Source of the DNA: Cycas panzhihuaensis
Lineage: Eukaryota; Cycadophyta
Direction: 5' to 3'
DNA: 64,000 bases
NCBI GenBank assembly: GCA_023213395.1
Contig: CM041465.1
Coordinates: 71,121,741 to 71,185,740, forward strand
Below are positions 43,500-54,639 of the stretch, in pieces (positions within the stretch are counted from its first letter, which is position 1; every line of letters begins with the position of its first letter). Below the pieces are notes generated by a model. The model worked only from the letters and a program-made list of their open reading frames with translations, was not told where the DNA came from and searched no databases. Both the position numbers and the translations under genes were made by a program.

Positions 43500-44640
43500 A
43501 AAAATGATGGGCGTGGACCCGACGGATTTGTGTTAATTGAAACACAAAATAAAATTCAATTTTGATTAGGGTCTAGGGGGTAAAGATGAGGAAACCCTAC
43601 CTCATTCTCCCCATGGCAGCGAGGGTTTCTCTTTACAGGTCGACGGTGATTGCAGGAGCGATGAACGCTTTGGGCGGCTACTGTTTCCCTCTATCTCTCC
43701 TTTGTTTGTTCGTTAAGTATAGCCTTCACTGTGTCCTATGTCAGGTACATGAGGTCAAGCCTCAATTTATTCACCTTCAAGAAAGGGTTTAAAGTTTATC
43801 ACATACAATTACACATGGCTGGCTGATATCTCTAGGAATGATAAATTGAACTGTCAGTTTTCTGAGAGCATGTAAGCGATGGAAGAAGTCATTTCCCTTA
43901 GCGTTCCAGCTGCCATCGGAGAGGTTTTGTCTATTTCAGTGCTATGGGTGGGCACTGATCGTTTAACACTGTCTGGTGCTAGTGTTGATTTCTCCCTTCT
44001 GAACAGGGAAAAAACACTATTGAGCCATCATCTTGTGTGGATGTAATCCCTTATACTATACGGCCTAGACTTCAAGTTCACTCTGACCTTAACAATCTTA
44101 AAGCAAGTGCTTTGTTTAAAAGCCCTTTTTTTTTTTTTTGTATGCAGCTTTATCCTCAAGTTTAGATTTTAGGAGCATTCGTGGGATCTCCAATCATTCC
44201 AAATATGGACCTCAAAATGATTTTTTAGCTACCCATCCTTGACACAGAATCAGCGCGGCTAATGCTCTGAATCATCGTTATTTGGTGAGAGAACGTGACC
44301 AAGTGCCTCCTCCTACAAGTTGTTCACTGTGGCTCGCCAGTCTCTAATATTAATGGCAGACAAGGACTGCATCAATTTTCCCAGATCTACAAAGAAATAC
44401 TCGTCCTCTTCTTCTTGTTGTTCCTTGCATCTTTAGTTTACTTGTACTAGACTGGGGTTCTAACTCTTATTTTACTATCACTTTCATAGACAGCTCTCTA
44501 AATGTATGTGTTCAGGCTAAAACTATGTTTCTTCAAGCCTTAGGAGAAAGGATTAGACTTGTAATAGAAATTTTGACTAGTAATAGAAATTTTGCTCTGT
44601 CTTAATAGTAATTTTTACTATTGTAAAGAGGTAAATGGTA
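43500..44640 (+). pseudogene. Gene-like segment in the Cop-E leader, antisense to the element
   Basis: Less AT-rich than its surroundings and with plus-strand coding character. An ATG ORF (43586-43792: MRKPYLILPMAARVSLYRST) is followed by a stretch starting after an AACAG acceptor-like site near 44009 (GKNTIEPSSCVDVIPYTIRP, then RLQVHSDLNNLKASALFKS). Near 44236-44325 it reads HRISAANALNHRYL after a stop, resembling the end of a protein-kinase catalytic domain ('RISAxxALxHxYF'). I infer fragments of one or more host genes; only the kinase resemblance is specific, and it is short. Confidence 0.45.
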
Positions 44641-44888
44641 TGCAAAAAAAATGGAAAATGCTTATGGCCAATATAATTACTTTCCATGGTTATATAATCA
44701 GAATAGGAGTCATGCATTTGTGGAGAATCTTAGCATGCAGATTATGAAAATTTGTATGAATGATCACAAGGTTAAACTATGGCCCATGTTAAAAAAACTT
44801 TGGTTTATTATGAGAAATGAAGAAGATGGACTAGTTGCAAAGGCATTAATAAAATGTGTTATGCAAAAACATTAATGAAACATGTAAA

Positions 44889-44900
44889 GCTCTGATACCA
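44889..44900 (-). promoter_or_regulatory. Primer binding site of Cop-E
   Basis: The minus strand reads TGGTATCAGAGC, an exact match to the initiator-Met tRNA complement, immediately next to the LTR. Confidence 0.95.
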
Positions 44901-45328
44901 TGATAGAATAGGCACATGCACACAGTCATCACATCACAGGAATAGAAGAGAGACATAGAAAATGACAATGCACATGTACACAGGGTTGACAGGTAGAAAA
45001 CCCCTTCTAGGGAAGAAGAACCACCTCCTAATCTAATTTATATTAATAAATAAATGAAACTAAAATACACAATAACCAACCTCCTAAAATAGCCTGGTTT
45101 GAGGCATATGGACAGACCTCCTAGATTCCTGGAACCATTTCCATGAATCTAGGAGACTAATAAATAGGACGAAGGTTTGTTGGAATGCAGTTCCGCATTT
45201 CAAAGACCATCCACAAGTCAATTAATTTTTAACATAAGTTTACAACTTTATAATCACTTAAATAATTTTTAAGATGTGACTTAAATAATAACATTAAGAA
45301 ACATAAGTTTACATTATATAATCTAACA
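44901..45328 (-). repeat. 5' LTR of Cop-E
   Basis: 428 bp, TG...CA. It matches the 3' LTR except for an extra segment of about 68 bp near 45243-45310, bounded by repeats of ATAAGTTTACA. Confidence 0.95.
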
Positions 45329-45555
45329 CATTCTATTATGAGAAATGAATAATACAAATTTCTTAAATGAGGGCAGTCTTTAAAAACACTAGGGTTATAC
45401 ACCCCTCAATATTTATAATTTGGGGGAGGAGGGAAACTCCTCAACCCCTGAATTCAAAATAATAATAAAATAAAATTAACTTAACTCAAATAAAACTAAC
45501 TTAGATCAAAGTTAAACTTACCTTAACTTACCTCGACATGTTGAGCATCACATAT
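45329..45555 (-). repeat. Middle LTR of the array, outer piece (truncated)
   Basis: Continues the LTR interrupted at 37633 and matches 63285-63482 (shared GGGTTATACACCCCT-type block, GGGAAACTCCTCAACCCC, CTTACCTCGACATGTTGAGC). It stops before the terminal TCCAACA. The following DNA corresponds to a point about 1.5 kb inside internal region A (near 34340). Confidence 0.88.
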
Positions 45556-46280
45556 AAAAATATGTTAAAATGTATAAAAACCTATGTTAGATCGAAGAGA
45601 ATTAAGTCATCTTCCCAACGAAACTGACGAAACTAAATTTGGATGCCAAATAGAGAAGTTATAGCAGAAATGGCATCAAGTACCTTTATGGTAAAATATT
45701 AAGAAAAATATTGAAAACCACTAAAGTGCTAGATTTAGCGATTAAAATAGTGGTCAAAATAAATTCTAAAAATTAAAATAAAATATGGGTAATGAATTTT
45801 GTTGAATGTAGATCACTTTAGAATAGATCCGGGTAGAAAATAGTTTCCCAGTAATAAAATATAATTGGTTTAAAAAGCGATTTTGTAAAAAGTTTAAAAA
45901 ATGCTGAAAAAAGAACTGATTGACTTTAAATCGACTGAAATGGGATCAAATCAGAACCAAATTAGTCATATGACTAATCAAAATTGATCTACAGAAACTT
46001 TCTGACCTAATGAAACTAGTTTTGTTAGAAACTGGTAACTCAGTGAGGCGTTATGGCAAAAAAATGCTAATAACCTTTTGTAAAAATGAAAATTAAAAAA
46101 AAAAAAAAAAAAAGTTATAAAAACTTATTAGCGCCCTTTTGAAGGCAGTTAACAGTCATGTGGTGACTAGATAGAACCTGGGGCTAAAATCAAAGTGGGG
46201 CTAAGATTTAAAACATCGAATTTAAAACTATATAAAATTTAATTAAATTTTTTAAACTTTATGAAAAATATAAAAAAAAA
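45556..46280 (-). other. Conserved noncoding block 1, second copy
   Basis: Aligns with 34340-35070 in the same order (for example AGTTATAG, AGTACCTTTATGGTAAA, TTTTGTAAAAAGTTTAAAAAATGCTGAAAA). It shows that internal region B belongs to the same family as A, with LTR tail, polypurine tract and gag deleted. Confidence 0.85.
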
Positions 46281-46812
46281 AGGACGCATTTAAAAAATAC
46301 TTTGAAAAAAGTGCCTCCATTGGTGCGCAGATGGAAAAACTACAAGCAGATGATCAAACAGGCAGGTATATTTATATCACCCACAGAAAAATGAAGAATC
46401 AATATATATATAAATATATATTAAAAATAAAAGAAAATAAACAAAAAACGTAGCAGCAGATGCTAAACAGAAAATCGCTGATACACAACATTCAAATGGC
46501 GTGTTGGACGTGAAGCTGCACTTTGCCCACTTTATTCATAAATATGGGAAGATCTACTATGGGACAGAGGAGCATGCCCATCGTTTCTCTGTATTGAGAT
46601 GGAACCTGCTGAAAGCAGCTGAGTACCAGGCAAGTTTAGATCGCAACATCGTTGATATTCAGTTGGTCAGAGCATTGGTCTTATAGCATGCTTATAGCAT
46701 GCAAAGTCAGCTAAAGGTCATAGGATGCTACTACAGATAACTAAGATGAGAAGAAATAGCACAATATTGAATGCAAGAGATAAATCTTTATGCATACTTG
46801 TTTCCCAGCTAT
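46281..46812 (+). other. Cassette B, left part (captured host sequence)
   Basis: Replaces cassette A at the same position. It holds a cysteine-protease propeptide fragment (annotated separately). The right part of the cassette lies beyond the Tat-like insertion at 60450-61970. Confidence 0.7.
46504..46640 (+). pseudogene. RD19-like papain-family cysteine protease propeptide fragment
   Basis: The plus frame reads LHFAHFIHKYGKIYYGTEEH, then AHRFSVLRWNLLKAAEYQAS. This matches the I29 inhibitor propeptide of plant RD19/cathepsin-F-like proteases (pattern H-F-x-x-F-x-x-K-[FY]-G-K-x-Y-x-x-x-E-E-H-x-x-R-F-x-V-F-x-x-N-L-x-x-A). The helix spacing and the ERFNIN-like series are evident. No ATG lies at the 5' side (codon 46501 is GTG) and the mature enzyme is absent. 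It is a captured exon-sized fragment lying antisense to the element. Confidence 0.75.
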
Positions 46813-49299
46813 TGGGAATGGACTCGAGACGCATCGACACAGGTTTGTTCAGGTATATGTTCTTACTTTTCTTACCTATGTTAATTAAGGTAGTTTAGAG
46901 TAGTTTGATTGACATATGCATGCCTACATGCATTTGTTTGTCTACTTGCTCATAATGCATGTGCCTAACGGCGCCTTGACTATGACGACTCACGGGGGCA
47001 TTCCTCGTGAATCGACACCCCGTATGGCCTACAACCACTCACAATGTCTCCACAGTTTCTCGGGATTATTTCTGCCAGCTTGTTTGTTCTTGTTACAACA
47101 TGCCGTTTATGTTGCAGTCCTTCCTAAGTCCGGTTTAACCCTTAGTTAGGGCTCTTTGCATCATTCTGGATACTTGTCCACTGCCTGGGCCTTCCCCCCA
47201 GCTGATGTAATTCATGTTTAGTCAATGTTCTTACCTTAAAAGCTTGATTTTTCTTTCATTTTTCTCTTTTTTTAAATTTTAGGCATCTGAATTTACCGCA
47301 GACAAGCTCGAATTTAAAGAGAACCACTGTGACGATTCCGCTTTTTTCAGGGCTGGCGTGGCTCACATCTGATGGGCGTCCCAATGCCCCAACGCGTTCA
47401 CTTGCTGTGAACAAGACATAAAATGATTTTTTTTACTCATTGGCATCATTCTTGAGCTCATTTTTCTAAGTTTTCTAAAGAAAAGCTCTCCACAAAGACA
47501 AGAGAAGACACGTAAATCAAAGAAGTTCGAGCAAAGAATCGAGGAGGAAGGACAAGGTCGCCACTGTTGGATTTTGCAGGCCATTCTCGCCCCTTACTAC
47601 TCTCCACAACCAGCTCTCTTCCTCTTGCAACTACACAAAGATTCAAGGGACTTCTTCAACCAAGAAGTTGCCCCAAAGACTTGCTTCACATCCCCAACTT
47701 CACAAAGGGCTTCTTCCATCTACTTTGCAGCTGGGAGCACTCATGATCAGTCTTCATTTGACCTCTATTACTCATCCCTAGTGGTAAGAGGCATGCATGA
47801 CCACTCTACACAAGGTACCCCTTAGCTTTACTTGCTTTTTTGTATTTTCTTGCATTTCTTCTTCCTTTTACTTGTATTTCCTTTGCTTTTTGCTTGCAAA
47901 CCCCTTGGATATACTTGCATGTCTCTTATATTTATTGTCAAGCATTCTACCTCTTCTTTCCCCTTGCTTTTACTCCTTGAATGAAAGTAGCTACCATTGG
48001 CCATAGCCGCCCCTTAGTGCCACCTTGACCCGAATCCATTTTCCCGGTTTTCTCTTTGGACTTCCTCATTTTCTCCAAGTCTTCTTCCATTCTTTCCTCA
48101 GTCAGCTAGAGTAAGGGAGCATACACGAGGATTTGAGGGAGGCAAAGGGGTTCCGTCCCCCATTGCCGTCCTTCTCCCCAAGGGTTCCGTCCCTTGTCCT
48201 CTTCCCCTTACCATACACGCTGTCCTAAGGAACGGGTCGAAGGAGTTTAGGAGATTGTGTCGGCGTCGGGCACGGTTTTGAGACAACTCGCGTCCACCTT
48301 TGTTACAACCCGGCATTCCTTTCCCGGGCCCCTTTGGAGACCTCTTGTGGGTGAGTTAGCCATCATGAGGCTATACTCAGTTCCACTTCGTGTGTTTGTT
48401 GGCACTTGGTAGCGTAGGAGTACCTCATATGCTCTCGTTTCCGTTTTGCTACATTTTGACATATAGCTTAGTTTGATTAGCTAAGTTGATTTCAGTTTGC
48501 AGTTCATACACATATATCTCCTTGCATATTTGGTAGCCTCTCCCTCGAGAGGAAGGTACTCTTTGTGTTCTCTTGCAGGATCGCATTGGTGGAGGTAGCG
48601 CATGGAGCGAACCCATTGCCGGCTAGCTCACCCATGGTACTTTCCCTCCTTTAGTTTTGCTTTTCCTTTTCGTCCTTTCATTTCATTTGATTTCGCATGC
48701 TCACGGGGAGGTAAGTGAACACCCTTATCACCGTCAATCGACGTCGCATGCGTGGAGAAAGGAGAAGGAGGGAGCAAAAACAACGCAAGATCAACTGTAC
48801 TTTGACCTCAATCCCCGGACTCAGGTATTCCTCGCGTTTCCTTTATTTTTTCCCTTTTATATCATTCTTGTTTTTTGTACATGCTTGATAAGTAAAAGAT
48901 AAGGAAACATAAAGGAAAAAGGAAATAGTCTTTTATTTTACATTTACTTTCTGCACTGCTTTCTTTTACTTTGCATTACATAGGGATAGAAGACCCGTTT
49001 ACGTTGCATCCCCCAACCATACCTTACTTCACACCTGTTGCACGTTGATTTTGTTGCCCTCTCGTTGCCTTCTCATTACCTTGAGAAGCCGCAACGCGAG
49101 GTTTCCCTCTCCTTCCGGCCATCCGAAGGGTAGGAAGGGCTCGTATTTGCACGGCCACTGAAGCAACCGGGCACCTTGCGATCCTCGAACCCGCGCTCGG
49201 CCAAGACGGATGTCTGCGGTGAGATCCTCGCTAGCCCATCGGTGTGGTGTTTTGTATCCCTTTGCTGGCAGTAGGATCACCGCCATGGAGATCGTTTCC
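46813..49299 (+). repeat. 5' LTR of Tat-like element
   Basis: A 2.49-kb direct repeat of 57904-60449, starting TGGGAATGGACTCGAGACGC. Most of it is very similar to the 3' LTR, but short GC-rich blocks (e.g. 47280-47400) differ strongly by clustered indels. Short ORFs inside differ between the copies and are not treated as genes. Confidence 0.93.
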
Positions 49300-49317
49300 T
49301 GGCGACCATCTGGGACT
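49300..49317 (+). promoter_or_regulatory. Candidate primer binding site of Tat-like element
   Basis: TGGCGACCATCTGGGACT lies directly at the inner LTR end. The TGGCG start and position are those of gypsy primer sites; the exact tRNA is not assigned. Confidence 0.65.
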
Positions 49318-49569
49318 GCCCAAGAAGGAAGCTAAATCCACTTCCCCTCCTTGTTGGTGTTCTTGCCTCTAGGTAGGTTCGCATCCCGTGTTTTCAGTTG
49401 GGCAGCCCCCAACGTGTTTGCATTACTTTCCGGCCTTTCCTTTCCGTTCTCCTAACGACGCTCGCAAAGGCGTTGCATGCGACATTTCTCGCGTCGCTTG
49501 CGAGGCTTGCCGCCGTTGTTAGAAGACCAATCGTCTTGTTCCCTCCCGTCGTCGAACCCCGATTCGACA

Positions 49570-51237
49570 ATGGAAGGTTACCCGTCCGATTGGGCCTACC
49601 GTCCCATGGCTTTAGGAGCTCAAGAGTTCCCTTCGTATGTTCCGGAATCCGCCCAGGAGGGCGATGATTCCATCTACTACCCAGATGACCATTTCCACCC
49701 GGATGACTTCCAGCTTTTCGCTCAAGCAGCGGAAGATTCAGACCCTCACGAGACTCGCCACCCCACTGGTGAGCCTTACGAGAGGCGCCCCGAAGGATCC
49801 CCTACTTTCGAAGCCCCTTCAACCTCGTATGGCTATGAGGATACCCCTCCCGCCGACGCGGTCGAGGCGCTTAGCGAGTGCTGAGCTACCGTCACCGCAT
49901 CCTAGATGGTTTGCAAATCTTTGCGTAACATAGCATCTTCTTCGTCCATGCCTGCGTCATCTACAACGATCGACGCTGCTACCCACGCACACATGTCCTA
50001 TGCCGTGTCTATCCTGGCTCCCAAGGCAAGTGTTGCACTGCCTGTTTCCAGCCGTGGTCCTACTTCCTCAGGGCCCGTTCGTGGTGTGTCCTTCCCTCAA
50101 CTCAGGGTTAGCATGCCATGCCCTAGCCAAACGCACGCGCCACCTCCAAACGTGACGCATGCGTTCCCTAGTAGGCCTCGGGGTCCTACTAGCACCGTCG
50201 CCGTTAGCCATGTAGGACCTACTCCTACATATGCCCAAAACCTGATTGGTGGTCCTTCTCTTTACGTGCCTCCAGGTTACACTACTCAACCTTGGGGGCA
50301 AGGCAAGGGAAGCCATCTCCCTGTCTACGGGGTGGACCTGTTGCACCCATATGGGGTCGCGCCACTTACGGGTGGCCCATATGGGCAAAACCCAGTCCCT
50401 CATCCTCCGTTTCCGTCGTCAACAAGAACTCCCATTGCTGCGTCATCGCAAGGGAGCGTACCTCTTTTTCAGAGCTTTTACCCGCAGCCCCCTTTAAAAC
50501 AAGGGGCCTTTTCCCGAGGAGGGATGGGTTTACCACCACCATCCATTCCTTTACCAGTTGTCGACCTGTTAGCCCAAGCAAGGACACGTCCTTTCGTGGA
50601 CTATAGGTCGACGCCATTGTCTATTGAGGCGCTGAGGACTAACCTGCCGCCTCACCCTCCTGAAGTTCCCAAATTCGACGAGACTTCGTTGCAAGACCCA
50701 ACAGAGCATATACGCAGCTTCTCGATGGCGTGCATCGATTATTGGGCTTACGACCATATACTTATGAAGCTATTCCCGCGGTCCTTGCAGGGCGATGCCC
50801 TCAAGCAGTTTTACCACCTTCCTGCTCATTCGATCTCTTCATTCCAGCAACTAGTGGACGAGTTCGTCAACTACTTTGACGTAGCCCACCCATTCAAAAG
50901 CGGAATGAAGGCGCTTCTGTCGCTTAAACAAGGTCACGATGAGATGAATCGTGACTTTGTGCGATGTTTTCATGATCTTCTTCACTCCACCAAGGCTACG
51001 TTGCCTGAGGAGTTGAAGAGAGATCTCTTTATCAATGCACTTCGCCCCGAAGTGCATGTGGAAGTCCTCAAGATGGGGGCGACCACGTGTGACTCCGCCA
51101 TCTCGAGGTGTTTAGCTTTGGAGGCCATTGAGATCCAAGTGGGACTCAAGAAACCTCCCAAGCCCTCAACGTCATGGCGCCTCCTCCAAATGAAGGAGAC
51201 CACACCTTCGCGGCCGCTAGTCCACCTCTCACCGTGA
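49570..51237 (+). pseudogene. Gag of Tat-like element
   Basis: From the ATG at 49570 (MEGYPSDWAYRPMALGAQEF) the frame runs 556 codons to 51237, broken only by TGA at 49882 and TAG at 49903. An acidic N-terminus is followed by a long Pro/Ser/Gly-rich spacer. Then comes the retrotrans_gag core at about 50640-51150: FDETSLQDPTEHIRSF, FPRSLQGDALKQFYHLPAHS, SSFQQLVDEFVNYFDV, SLKQGHDEMNRDFVRCFHDL, KRDLFINALRPEVH. Gag forms the particle. If the two early stops are real, the open 443-codon part from 49906 would still contain the whole core. Confidence 0.88.
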
Positions 51238-51893
51238 GAGGACCCTAGATCCCCTTACCCTGATGAAGGAGTTAAACTCTTCATCCATCCAACCCGCCCC
51301 CCCTGCCTCGGCAGGACTTCTGTTCTGATGCCCCCCAAAGGAGGTAACACCCAGCCTTCTCAACCAAGGAGGACCGATCCTCCCCTTGAGAAGAGGTGGT
51401 GCTCCATCCACGGAGAATGTTTCCATGACGATTCACGTTGCCGGGCATAGCACCCACGCGATGCCCCACCGCGCGACTCGTCCCCTAGGCGGACATCGAG
51501 GCCTAACCTCGATCAGCCCATTCATAGAGACCCATTCCCCAAACATGGGGAACGGGGTCGCGATGTCCAGCAAAGGAACAGTTGGAATTGGGATAGGTCT
51601 CCCGATTCCCGCCCTTCGCATGGTAGAGGGAAGGGTGTGCGAAGGTCATCTTCCCCTTCGTGCTCCCCTGACCGCCGTGCTCCATCACCTTTGCGGTCCC
51701 GCTACAAGGGGAAGAAGGTTGTCCAATTGCTTGAGACCACTCCGTTATATGCCTTAACTTGGGTCCCAAGTCGCTAAAGAGGCGATCGGTGCCTCTTCAT
51801 CCATGTCTCACCTTGATCCTCTTAGGAGCCGTTCCTCGGAGATTCCCCGCACTTCCCAAGACTATTCCTGCCCACCGGTAGATTCGACTTTAG
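51238..51893 (+). pseudogene. Gag C-terminal region with zinc-knuckle-like motif
   Basis: After the frame breaks, the sequence at 51391-51435 reads WCSIHGECFHDDSRC, a C-x-x-H-x(n)-H-x4-C arrangement like the zinc motif between Gag and protease in Athila/Tat elements. It is followed by an Arg/Ser/Pro-rich, basic segment to about 51775. Several overlapping ORFs in other frames are shadows. Small indels explain the frame changes. Confidence 0.6.
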
Positions 51894-52862
51894 AAGGGCG
51901 CCACCCAACCCACGGGGAAGGGTAAGCCCTTTTCTATCATTGACGAGCTCTACACCGCCAGCGGAATGTCCTTGATGGACGTCTTGAGAAGCTGCCCTGA
52001 GCAACGCACTCTTCTTCTTGAAGCTCTTGGCCAACAGGATGCTTCCATCCATGCGATAGGCGCTACCTCTCATGGACCACCTGTCATTTCATTTGATCCT
52101 AGAGATCTCCCATCTCCCAGCAAGTGGGAGAAGCTTTTGCATTACCCGTTCGTTATTACCATTGACACTCCTGACTGTATCATAAAGAGGACCATTGTGG
52201 ATAATGGCTCCTCGGTTAATGCTATGCCTGCGCGTATGCTCAAGGAGCTAGGCATAGTAGCTCTTGAGTCTATCCCTTGGAAATGCCAAGGGTATGATGG
52301 GACTGCGAAGTCCCCTCTAGGGGCAGTCTCCCTTTCCCTCACCTTAGGAGGGAAAACTGTTTCTGTTGAAGTTGTTGTACTCGACGTCGATGTGGAGTAC
52401 AACCTCTTATTGGGCCGACCATGGCTTGACCAGATGGGAGCAATCTGCTCCACGCAATGGGGGCAACTTAAATTTGTCCATGAAGGACAAGTTAAAGTTG
52501 TCGCTCGTGAGCCTATGCCATCTCACACCTCTCATCCAGCCTGCCAGGCTGTTTTCGATGATGAGGATAGTGATCCTGAGGAGGTTACCCCTTCCGTGGG
52601 ACCTTTGTTTCAGGAAACTGACCTTCATCAGTCAAACCCTATGCCATGTCATGAGCCAAACCTAGTTAGGTTTGCCCCTATTGGCATAGGTGGTTATGGT
52701 TGCTTAGCTGCCACGAGTGATTCTGATTCGGATAGCGAGGATTATGGGCCCTCTCCTCGACGTGTCACCCTGGTTTCGCGAGCACCTAGGGGAATATCTC
52801 GGTCAGATATTCCCGCTCTTCCCCATTCTACATTGGCTCCTGAGCCACTGGTCTTAAACTAG
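51894..52862 (+). CDS. Aspartic protease domain of Tat-like element (open, 322 codons)
   Basis: Open from the codon after TAG 51891; the first ATG is 51966 (MSLMDVLRSCPEQRTLLLEA). The protein-like text before it (KPFSIIDELYTASG) suggests it was read as part of Gag-Pro rather than from this ATG. The retropepsin core has the active-site region RTIVDNGSSVNAMPARML: catalytic Asp present, with D-N-G-S as found in Athila/Tat proteases. The second block is VVLDVDVEYNLLLGRPWLDQ, followed by a C-terminal acidic stretch DSDSDSEDYGPSP. It would process Gag. No RT follows: the frame ends at 52862. Confidence 0.85.
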   Translation, partial: KGATQPTGKGKPFSIIDELYTASGMSLMDVLRSCPEQRTLLLEALGQQDASIHAIGATSHGPPVISFDPRDLPSPSKWEKLLHYPFVITIDTPDCIIKRTIVDNGSSVNAMPARMLKELGIVALESIPWKCQGYDGTAKSPLGAVSLSLTLGGKTVSVEVVVLDVDVEYNLLLGRPWLDQMGAICSTQWGQLKFVHEGQVKVVAREPMPSHTSHPACQAVFDDEDSDPEEVTPSVGPLFQETDLHQSNPMPCHEPNLVRFAPIGIGGYGCLAATSDSDSDSEDYGPSPRRVTLVSRAPRGISRSDIPALPHSTLAPEPLVLN

Positions 52863-53169
52863 CCATTTATTTTACCTTCTCGGCCTCCCTGATCGGTTTC
52901 ACGTAAGCGCCCAAGTCGATGAGCCACTCGTAGAGGCACTTCTTCTTCACGCTCTAGATCCTTACCTCGGACTAAAGCCACTCTTACTCGTATGCAACCC
53001 TGCCACGTGATCCGTCGTGTGCCAGGTCCGTTGCGCTCATCCGATTCTGACCATAGCAAGTTTACTAGTAGACCTGGCCACACTAGGCCTACTCTCCATC
53101 ATCTATCTCCTACCCTACGTGTGACTACCCCTATCTTTATGGGGTTTAGGCACACCTCTTCCTCTCTTC
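52863..53169 (+). other. Arg/Ser-rich tail region after protease
   Basis: A plus frame gives short basic Arg/Ser-rich stretches (RRGTSSSRSRSLPRTKATLT) before the tandem repeat. This is where RT would start in an autonomous element, but no RT motif (e.g. F-x-D-D) is seen in any frame. Confidence 0.55.
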
Positions 53170-53424
53170 TTGCTCCGAAACGAGCCTAAACTACCATCTT
53201 GAATTGTCCCCATTCCTCCCAACCACGGGTTGAATGGCAATTTAAGATGGATTCTTGCTCCGAAACGAGCCTAAACTACCATTTTAAATTGTTTCCATTC
53301 CTCCCAACCACAGGTTGAATGGTAATTTAAGATGGATTCTTGCTCTGAAATGAGCCTAAACTACCATCTTGAATTGTCCCCATTCCTCCCTACCGCGGGT
53401 CAGATGGCAATTCAAGGTGGACTC
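53170..53424. repeat. Three tandem copies of an 85-bp unit
   Basis: Units start at 53170, 53255 and 53340 with TTGCTCYGAAAYGAGCCTAA and contain CATTCCTCCCAACC (third copy CATTCCTCCCTACC). They differ by a few substitutions, several of them C/T. Confidence 0.95.
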
Positions 53425-54199
53425 TCGTTCCTTTTTCCGGTTCCTCCCGTGGAACCCGCGTTCCCGTATACTCTTGGGAACCGTTGTCTTCCTATTTTGG
53501 GCATCCCCCCAACCTAGGACGACGCTATGGAGTATCGTTACTCCCCTTTTCGTGCTTGTCGTTTCCTTCACATATTCCGCTGTGCTCCCCTGTGGACGTG
53601 CATGTCGCCCTATCTTCTAACCTCATGCCTCTCGGTCGCCTCTGCTCACGGTGGATGCGTGTGCTCCTGTTAGACATATGGCCATGCATGGGCTAAACAC
53701 CGTGATATTTACAAAACTTTACAACAAAATATATACATTTATACATTCACATATTTACATATCAACACACAAATATTTGCATCATATTACAAAAATATTC
53801 ATTTACAAAGTAAACCATACATGCTACCTCTATCATACAGGGTACACCATTTCATGCCAAAATGGGGTTCCAATTACCCCATGTATATATATATATCAAG
53901 AATGTCATAGTACATAGTGTATGTGGGAATCTGAGATCCTTGCAGGGGGGGTACAATCATGTGAGTCTATGTATGACCCCCTGGAGGCCCGCGCTTTCCC
54001 GTCAAAATCATACATGTGCATGTCCTAATCTACTCTTGCCGGATCCGGGGTCCCATCTCACAGTGCAGTGTGATCTCTCTCCTGGGGACCACATCCCTGC
54101 GAGGCTCCTCCTAGGCCTCCACGAGCTACCTGCCTCGCTCTCCTCATCCCTAGGCCGCCTCGGAGTCGTAGCCACCGTGTGTGTGTGTGTGTGCGGCTC
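53425..54199. other. Noncoding stretch of Tat-like element
   Basis: No recognised gene. It has an AT-rich island (53700-53900) with a short TA run and a (GT)n run at 54176-54192. The AT-rich island contrasts with the GC-rich surroundings. Confidence 0.5.
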
Positions 54200-54639
54200 C
54201 TGCTCGACCTAGAGACCATCTGCGCCACCAGCTGGTCGTAGCGGACCTAGATGCGGTCCCTCTCGCCTCGGAGTCCTTCCTCGATGGCTCTAAACCTCTC
54301 CTCCGATGCCTTAAGGCGCTCCTCTAGGACTGCAAGGTGAGTGCTGCTCCCGATGTCTCCTCCTGGCCCGCTCTATGCCTCCAAGGCCTGGATCCATCCA
54401 CGCAGCTCATCTCGCTCGCCCTTGGTCACATCGAGCTCCACGCAATCGCCCGAATGCCATGTGCTCTCGGGTCTCTGCAGCCAGATGTCTCGCTCGCACC
54501 AATGGGGCGAATGCCTGCATGTAGGCCCCCGCCGATCTGGGCGCATCCTCTGCCTGGATGGGCAGTTGCCCCTCTGCGTAGACCTGAGGGAACAACTCCC
54601 TCACCATAGCCTCGACTAGTCGTTGGACCTCCGCTACAC

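Larger units (their letters stand above)
37634..45328 (-). mobile_element. Cop-E: complete Ty1/copia element inserted in the middle LTR
   Basis: 7.7-kb minus-strand copia with both LTRs (37634-37993 and 44901-45328), an exact Met-tRNA primer site, polypurine tract and recognisable gag, protease, integrase, RT and RNase H. Its proteins match Cop-A. The flanks are the two halves of an array-family LTR. A clear 5-bp duplication is not visible (CAATA against CATTC), perhaps through mutation. Its 2.6-kb leader is unusual. Confidence 0.93.

Noticed and set aside
46916-47149. ORF (77 codons), with a similar ORF at 58007-58249, as a possible LTR-encoded gene
   Set aside because: It lies in the LTR. 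The two copies differ by indels that shift the frame, and no domain is seen. Its occurrence twice only reflects the LTR duplication.
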